A model generated the notes under the pieces. The model did no database searches. It was given only the letters and a program-made list of their open reading frames with translations, and was not told the origin of the DNA. Shown here one piece after another: positions 57,196 to 64,000 of a stretch of DNA of 64,000 nt. The position numbers and the translations under genes were made by a program. The stretch comes from Saccharum officinarum (taxonomy: Eukaryota; Streptophyta; Magnoliopsida; Poales; Poaceae), in assembly GCA_020631735.1 (NCBI GenBank), contig CM036160.1:115302680-115366679 (forward strand), in the 5' to 3' direction. How positions within the stretch are numbered: position 1 is the first letter of the stretch; each line of letters starts with the position of its first letter.

Positions 57196-60100
57196 CTCCT
57201 CGACAGCAGCCAACCCAACTGCATGCAGACTGGGTGCTTGGGGCAAAATACTATGAATCCAACACCAGTATTGTTCTATACTATTCGGCCTGCACACTGA
57301 CCCCAAAGAGTGGGCCAACAAACTCCAAACATATTTAGTCGATGGGCACTCAAAGAATAAGTGTCTACAATTTTCAACCTCAGTACAAAAAGCACAAGAT
57401 TTACTGCCTTTCCATTTTTGTTTCACCAAGTTATCTTTAGTGAGAATGACGTTTTGAATAGCAAGCCACATGAAAATTTTAATTTTCAAAGGAAGTTTAG
57501 CTTTCCAGATCTTGTTGAAGTCAGGCCCATAATCTTGTCTACACAAGTATTTGTAAGTTGATTTAACCAAGAATAGACTAGACTTTTCCCAGTCCTATTT
57601 AGCATAATCTTTATTAGCATTAGTACCATATGAAACAACATGTCATGTAGTCTTCTATACTGACTTTGCAAGTCTTCATGTAGCCATCTCCTAAAAGAAA
57701 GTCGCTAGTTTTTCAGTTTCATGTGTTCAACCGAGCTCTCCCGCTCAACATTAATTCCGATAGGTCAGGGAACTTGTCTACCAAGGAGACAAGACCACAC
57801 CATTTATCATGCCAAAAACTGGTAGATTTGCCATTTCCTACCTTCATTGACCCCCCCTTTAAATAAACATTTCTAACTTTTAATAAGTCATTCCACATAG
57901 GTGAATTTCTGGGGTTTCTAGTCAAAAGACTAACCATCCCTTTCTTCATGTATTTTTTCTTGACAATATCCTGCCAAATACCTTCACCATTTTCAACTTT
58001 TCACCACCATTTGCAAAGCAATCTAATGTTCATTCTCCTCAAGTCCTTAATACCCAACCACCTTTGTTCTTAGGTTTAGTAATCTTGATCCATTTGATTA
58101 GATGATGCTTCTTCAAATTACTCCCCTGCCAAAAGAATTTTTTTCCTAGCAGTGTCCATCTTATCAATGACCGACACAGGTAGCCAAAACATGAACATAG
58201 CATATATTGGCAGATTAATAAGGCAAGAGTTAATAAAGCACCAGTCCTCCTCTCAAAGCCTTTCCAGCCCTCTAACCTTTTCAAAAAAATTCATAGATGA
58301 GCAATCAATCAACTACATGCAGTCTGGAGCCAGCCACAGGGACTCCAAGATATTTAATTGGTCATTTGCCAAGTTGCACAATTGAACATATTTGCGAATA
58401 TCAGACTTTTAGTTTCATCTTGGCTTACCATGAGCACTTCACTTTTGGAAAAGTTTATTTTAAGCCCAGACATATCTTCATATAGGTACAAAAGAAGCTT
58501 AAGATAAGAAGCTTGTTCTTTATCATCCTGAATACACAATATTGTGTCATCAGCATATTGTAAAACTGCAACACCATTCCCAATGTACTCCAGCACCAGA
58601 TCTGTTATCAGCTTGTTTTGTTGGGCAAGAGAGATCATTTTGGCTAGTGTGTCAGTGGCAATGTTGAACAAGAATGGAGACAGGGGGTCTCCCGGCCTAA
58701 CCCCCTGCTAGACTTAAAATAGCTACCAGTGGTGTTGTTCATTTTGACACTAACCGTACCAGAGCTCATCACAAGTTTGATCCATTCAAACCATTTACTC
58801 CCAAAACCCTTTTGTTTAAGGCACTCATATAAAAATTTCCAATTAAGCTTATCATAAGCTTTCTCAAAATCAAGCTTAAGAATCAAACCATCTTTCTTTT
58901 TACTTCTAGTATCATGCAGGATCTCGTGTAGAGCTAAAATGCCATCCATAATATTCCTTTATTTCAGAAACCTAGACTAACTTCTATTGATAATTCTACC
59001 CATTACCTTGTCTAATATCAGCATTAAAGTCTTTGTGAAGATTTTGTAGACGACATTTAGCAGGCAAACAGGCCTATACTGCTCAATAGTATTAGCTTCT
59101 TTGAATTTTGGCAAAAGAGTTATGACTCTATAATTGAATCTCCCAATATCTAACCGCATATTGTAAAAGTCGGTAAAAAGAGCTACTAAATCCCATTTCA
59201 CAATATCCCAGCAGTGCTGGTAAAACTAAACAGGGAAATGGTCTGGTCCAGGTGCTGTATTTTTTCCATCAAGAAAACAGATTCTTTAATTTTTAATTCT
59301 GAAAAAAGGTTTCTCAAGGTCCTCATTTTCATGTGAAGAGACCATCTCAGAAGGATCCCAACACCCAGGCTCCATATGGGTACCAGATGGTGTAGAAGGA
59401 CCAAAGAGGTCCTTATAAAAGAGAGTAGTGTGGTCCACTAGGGCACCATCACCCTCAATCACCTGATCATTATGTTTTAAGGAGAAGATGATGTTTTTCC
59501 TTTTTTCATTAGCTACCCTATGGAAGAAAGCAGTATTGCAGATACACTAGGTATCAATAACAGACTTTGCATTAACTTTTCTCTTCCAAATTTCCTCTAT
59601 CCTACTTTTAAACTCATAATAAAGCAGCCAGGATGTTTTAAAACAGAAGGGCCTAGAGCCAATTTGTTGGGAAATGTTTGTCCTCACAATCAAAGGATTG
59701 TGGTCAGACATATATCTAGGAATCTTCCTAAGATTACAAAGGGGAAATTCATTTTCTCAAAAGCTGGAAATTAGCACTCTGTCTAATTTCTCAAGAGTAG
59801 GATTTTTTCCGTTGTTACTCCAAGTGTATTTGCCACCAGATAAGTTCAACTCTCTAAGGTCATAAGAATTGATGACTAGATTGAAGACAGAGGAAAAGTT
59901 ATTGTCATGAAACCTTTTGTTTTTATCAGAACTATATCTCAAAATGTTGAAATCACCACCAACAAGCATGGGGTATTTAGCTTTTGAGCAGAAGTTAGAG
60001 AGTTTAGCAAGGAAACAGTCCTTGAACTCATCTTGAGCTGGCCCATAAACATTAGCCAGGGACCAATTTTTCTTAAGGCTCTTATCAAACACATTAGCAA

Positions 60101-60374
60101 TTATCACAAAGTTACCATTATCAAAGCTTTCAACATCAAATCTATCTCTTCTAACTCCACTTAGCATCCCTCCAGATTTCCCATTAGAGGGAGTCCAGAA
60201 CCAACTAAACTCCTTATTATTATCAATTTTACGAAAGAAGCTCTCAGAATAAGACTTTTTCATTGTTTCCTGGATTCCTATGAAATCAGTTTTATGATCC
60301 CAAATTAACTCCTTGATATAAGAGCTAAGACCTTTCTTAGCAACCCCCCTACAATTCCAGATAATGTCTATCAT
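57196..60374 (-). mobile_element. L1-like LINE, degenerate, minus strand
   Basis: From 60374 leftward: apurinic endonuclease domain (IIWNCRGVAKKGLSSYIKEL, VGGDFNILR), about 600 bases intact. RT follows in broken frames (YRPVCLLNVVYKIFTK; LDFEKAYDKLNWKFLYECLK; the catalytic YADDTIL at about 58555; LKINFSKSEVL). Last is the zinc-binding reverse-transcriptase end (FNKIWKAKLPLKIKIFMWLA, CAFCTEVENCRHLFFECPST) near 57420. ORF1 is absent, so the copy is 5'-truncated. Several frameshifts and stops make it inactive. It lies between the gap and the ankyrin gene. Confidence 0.9.
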
Positions 60375-60882
60375 TTGAATACTTTTTTAATTTTACCTCT
60401 ATCCCTGAGAATGACATAAGTAATATAGTAATATTTATTTTTATATCATGAATATTATTATTTTACATAACTTTATTTAAATTTAAATTGTTTGGCTCCT
60501 CAAAATGTCTTTTGTGCATGGAGGGAGTACCTATCCTTCAAAAGAATGCAATTGTATAGGAAAGCCCGCCCAGGATCCAGTCCTCCATCCTAATTTAAAG
60601 GCCCAGAACGCTGAGCTTGGGTCGAGCCGTCTCACCTGAAAAGTCCCCCCGTCTCTAATCTAAATGGGAAGTCTAAGAGCCCAAAAATGCAGGTCTTGGG
60701 TTGGGCCGAGATAATGCCTGGTGTCGACAGTTGAGGCGTCGTCAATAAGCGCTAGAGCAAGGCGACCGCCGCCGCCACCACCGCCGCCGCAATTCCCCGC
60801 ACCCGCAGCATCAGGCGCAGACGGCGGCAGTGCGCCACCGGAGCATCGTTTCCTCCTCCTGAGCTACTCGCGTGGTCTGCAG
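60375..60882 (+). promoter_or_regulatory. Upstream region and 5' UTR of the ankyrin-repeat gene
   Basis: 60495-60530 ends GCATGGAGGGAGTA, a likely Stowaway end without a partner. From about 60760 a GC-rich run (CCGCCGCCGCCACCACCG) probably belongs to the 5' UTR. The frame is open from 60721 but begins without ATG; an ATG at 60715 gives only six codons and would be a short upstream ORF. Confidence 0.45.
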
Positions 60883-62607
60883 ATGGGCGTCGAACCGGCG
60901 CAACCGAACCCCGCCGCGGCCGCGGCAACCACCGCTGAGCAGGCTCAGGATCTCATCGACGTAAGCCCCAATCCAAAACCCCCAAACCTCCTCCACCACC
61001 GCCCTATCGCCGAGCTCTGGTTTCCCTTGTTCGTGTGCGCTACTGTAGACTGAGCTGGATACTTGGCTCCATTAACTTGCCAGGCCGCTAGGTACGATGA
61101 CTTGGAGGACGTCGTCGCCCTGTTCTCGGTTGGTGTCTCACTGGACTCCACAGATTCGCAAGGCCGCACAGGTTGGGTTCGATTCTATGCACTCGTCCAC
61201 TGCTATAAGTGATCTTACTTCGCTGTTTATAAGAAAATTCTGTTTCAGTTTTGTCATGGCAGTATAACATAGGGCTCAGTTTGATTGTGGTGACTATCGT
61301 ACACTTGCATAGAACAAAGTGAAGTGGAATTATGTAGTAGAAGTATGCAGTATGCAGTATGCATATCTGTTTGGTGAATAATAACATAGGAGTACTATAT
61401 GCTAATTGAAGTGTAGTTCCTCCTTGGTGGAAGGTTTCCTCAGTCTATAGTGTGTCAATGAGCCTTTTTGGCTCCTTTTGTATTCATATACACTATCCTC
61501 TTCTTATCAGCCTAGTATCATTAAGCTGCAAATCACCAATCGACTGCCTGGACTCTTAAACTGTGCGAAATGGAATAGTTAAAGTTCATCTGAAGCCTGC
61601 TGACGGACTTGTTGGCTGGTTTTCTTACCCAATAGACTACCTAAACTCTTAATCCGTGTGAAACTGGAATAAAGTTCATCTGAAGCCTGCTGAAAAGACT
61701 TTGTGGCTGGGTTTTCATCAAAGATTATTGTCGAATTCTTGTTCTACTGGTCATTGACTAACATTTTCCCCATTTCCATTCAGCTCTTCATATGGCTTCT
61801 GCCAATGGTCATCTTGCTGTGGTGGAATACTTGATTCAAAATGGAGCGGTATAAAGCTACTTTTTCGTACAATACATGTTGAAACAGATTAAATGTCATT
61901 GTTTCATGATTTCAAATAAAGCTAAGCCTCTTTGCAATATGTTCTATTGAAACTTTGAAAGTCGTTTAAGGTCTTTTTCATTTTGATGGGTCTACCAGCT
62001 AAAAAAATTATCCACTGACCATTCTGTCCTCAATATAGAAAATCGTTCTGTTAGAGACACCATCGAGTTAACCGCAAGCAAAACCGGAACCCTTTGAAGT
62101 TGCATTTTGTTTTTCGGACTAGACTTATAAGTTCCGTTTATGACTGCATAACTGAAATCCAGAATGTTAACGCCACCAACTTGGAGAAGAACACACCCCT
62201 CCACTGGGCATGCCTTAACGGACATATAGAGGTAAAATTAGTAGCTTTGTTGTTCTGCTTTCTTGTGCAGATGTAAACACACTTAGTGATACTGCTGCTC
62301 CTGAAAATAACTAACCCAGGTAATCAAGGCTTTGATATCAGCGGGGGCTAGCGTGAGTGCTCTGAACAGGTACGCTCAATCTAAACGACCACGTCTCAAG
62401 ACGTGACATCATCATGAATGCATTTTCCATCGCTGCGTATGAAATTAAGCAGAGCAATGATTGCGCTTTTTCATGGCATGATTTGTGTTCTGCAGCCATG
62501 AGAAAACACCTATGGACGAAGCGGTGACAAAAGGCAAGATGGACGTGATCGATGCAATCGGTGCAGCAGTAGCTCAAGCCGAGCTCAATGGCGTTACTGT
62601 CTCCTAA
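60883..62607 (+). CDS. Small ankyrin-repeat protein, six exons, 153 aa
   Basis: Exons 60883-60960, 61084-61171, 61784-61848, 62163-62231, 62320-62369 and 62496-62607 join in phase with GT/AG borders and a TAA stop. After an Ala/Pro-rich N-terminus (MGVEPAQPNP) come about three to four ankyrin repeats: AARYDDLEDVVALFSVGVSL; GRTALHMASANGHLAVVEYL; KNTPLHWACLNGHIEVIKAL; and EKTPMDEAVTKGKMDVIDAI. The TPLHWAC and TALHMAS cores are textbook. There is no membrane segment or other domain. It probably acts as a protein-binding scaffold; a similarity to yeast Yar1-type proteins is possible but not established here. The gene appears complete and undamaged. Confidence 0.92.
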
Positions 62608-63298
62608 AAGGATCTGATGAGTACCTGGAGCTATGAATGACTAGCCTTGTTCTTATCTCCCAGAGGTCACTTGTTATCCTGAATTTTTAATGGGCCAGTA
62701 TCTGGGGAATATGGTAGCTTAGCCTTTGCCTTTGCATGAGTTGAAAGTTTATTATCTATAGTGTCGGCAATCACCTGTTAGCGTCAATGGCATGAGACCG
62801 TGGAAGGCAGATCTGTCGTTATAAACCAGATGTCAAAGATAAGGATTTCTCCTAAAATGTTGTAGGACCGTTGCTTGTTCTCCTAGACAACCTTCGTTTT
62901 CCTTTGTGTTCCTTGGCTCCGAGTAGCGGCGAAATGGTATCCGCACCTCCCTACTCTTTTTCTTTTCAAATTCAACTTTTATTGCCTTTAAAATTAAAAT
63001 GCAATGTCATGTCCTTGTTTGAGGGTTGTTTTTATTGATGAAACTGCTGCAATCATGGATTCTCTACACTTGGTTGCTACTGTATTGGTCTAATTGGATT
63101 GGATGGATAGGCGTCTGGACCATTGTCCACTACGTACTCCACTCGCTCTACTCTGCGCTTTTGGTTGGGCCTCTCTGAAGGAAAGCACAGTGTCACAGAG
63201 CCCACTTCGCCCAGTTGCGACGATCCGTAGCTGTGCCAGGCACAATTCGACGACAGATTTCTTGTCCTGATCCTGCCCGATCCCCCAAGATAATCCAG
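62608..63298. other. 3' UTR of the ankyrin gene and intergenic sequence
   Basis: The first roughly 250 bases after the stop are probably 3' UTR. No repeat or gene is identified beyond. Confidence 0.45.
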
Positions 63299-63484
63299 AT
63301 GATGCCAACTGGTGCGTTTGTGCAGCATGACACTTCCTCTGCCGTGACAACTTCCATGGAGACAAGTGTACCGTCTCCCATCCAATGGCCGGACCGGACG
63401 TCCCCAATGGTCCCAGCCAGCGTTGAGCCCGCGTCGCTGTCCGTGGTCAGCCTCAGTGTGAGATCCGGCAGGAGGAGCTTCTAG
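63299..63484 (+). other. Possible coding fragment, unrecognised
   Basis: A plus-strand frame, open from about 63215, reads IRRQISCPDPARSPKIIQMM from about 63248 and ends SLSVVSLSVRSGRRSF with a TAG. The first ATG is at 63299. It could be the last exon of a gene, with a weak acceptor (CGATCCGTAG) at 63230. The opposite strand is also open over 63077-63568, so chance is not excluded. I do not recognise the protein. Confidence 0.25.
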
Positions 63485-64000
63485 CAAAAGCAACCCCATC
63501 CCATTGTCCATTGATGGATTGGCATGCAGCCGACCTGGCGTCGACGGCGGGCGCAGCGTGAGGTGCACGAGGCCGTGGCATGCGTGAGACGACGAGTAGG
63601 AATTAACGGCACGGATGGCCCGTGTGTAGGTGCCGGCAGGCGGCAGTGAGTATAGTATACTCCTAGTACCATACGTAAATACGTCGTGTGTCGAGGTAGA
63701 AACCTCGGGGGTATACTGAGTATACTACTGTATCTGTATTTCGGTTGCCTGCCTGCCTGCCATTGCTGGTCGTACTGTGGCACAGGCACAAGCACAAACT
63801 GTCCTGTGCTCCGAGCGACGCCAACGGTAGGCGCTGGGTGCGCCGCCGGCCTGACGACTTTGCCCCCTGCCGGCCTCGGCGGCCTGTGAGCTGTGAGTGG
63901 CTGCGCGGTGTACTAGAGCAGAGGCAGTGAGGCACTGAGGTCTGAGCGGGCAGTCAGGTAGGCAGTCAGGAAGGCCCGGATCCCGGCGGGATGGAGACGG
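63485..64000. other. GC-mixed intergenic sequence to window end
   Basis: It contains a short GCCT run (GCCTGCCTGCCTGCC, about 63749) and a direct repeat of GGCAGTCAGG at 63949 and 63961. No supported gene. Confidence 0.4.

Overview
The window is nuclear DNA of a grass. The reasons are the spliced ferredoxin-dependent glutamate synthase (Fd-GOGAT) gene, the Tourist- and Stowaway-type MITEs, the GC-rich 5' exons and the dense nested LTR retrotransposons. A PACMAD/panicoid grass is my guess; I cannot name the species. Two 100-N assembly gaps are present, at 12896-12995 and 56809-56908.

Layout. 1-12573 is a Ty3/gypsy chromovirus-like element with very long LTRs; its 5' LTR is cut by the window start. 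Between the primer site and gag it has an extra ORF that begins with a near-perfect copy of the histone H3 N-terminal tail. 12574-19669 is a nest of older reverse-oriented pieces: related LTRs, a LINE fragment, and a Tat-type gypsy element whose reverse transcriptase the LINE interrupts. 19861-20405 holds the last four exons of an unrecognised gene. 21708-25181 is an intact-looking F-box/LRR gene. 25.2-35.4 kb is intergenic DNA with a MITE cluster, two tRNA-derived SINEs and two weak minus-strand spliced gene candidates. 35584-37425 is a large foldback element just upstream of Fd-GOGAT.

Fd-GOGAT starts at 38198 and can be followed through 27 exons to the second gap at 56808. A Copia element (41681-46564) with identical 113-bp LTRs and a 5-bp target duplication sits inside coding exon 7. 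A second, internally deleted Copia and a Stowaway MITE sit in introns. Upstream of the gap, the last exons show three single-base deletions, and the C-terminal part of the enzyme is absent from the window. Past the gap come an LTR piece, a degenerate LINE on the minus strand (57196-60374) and a six-exon ankyrin-repeat gene (60883-62607).

Reading the whole. Host genes are the truncated 3' exons, the F-box gene, Fd-GOGAT and the ankyrin gene; the rest is mostly transposon. No operon-like cooperation is expected. The Fd-GOGAT copy as assembled cannot make full-length enzyme. The two gypsy LTR copies differ mainly by one-base indels, so part of the damage in the TE and near the gaps may be consensus error rather than biology.
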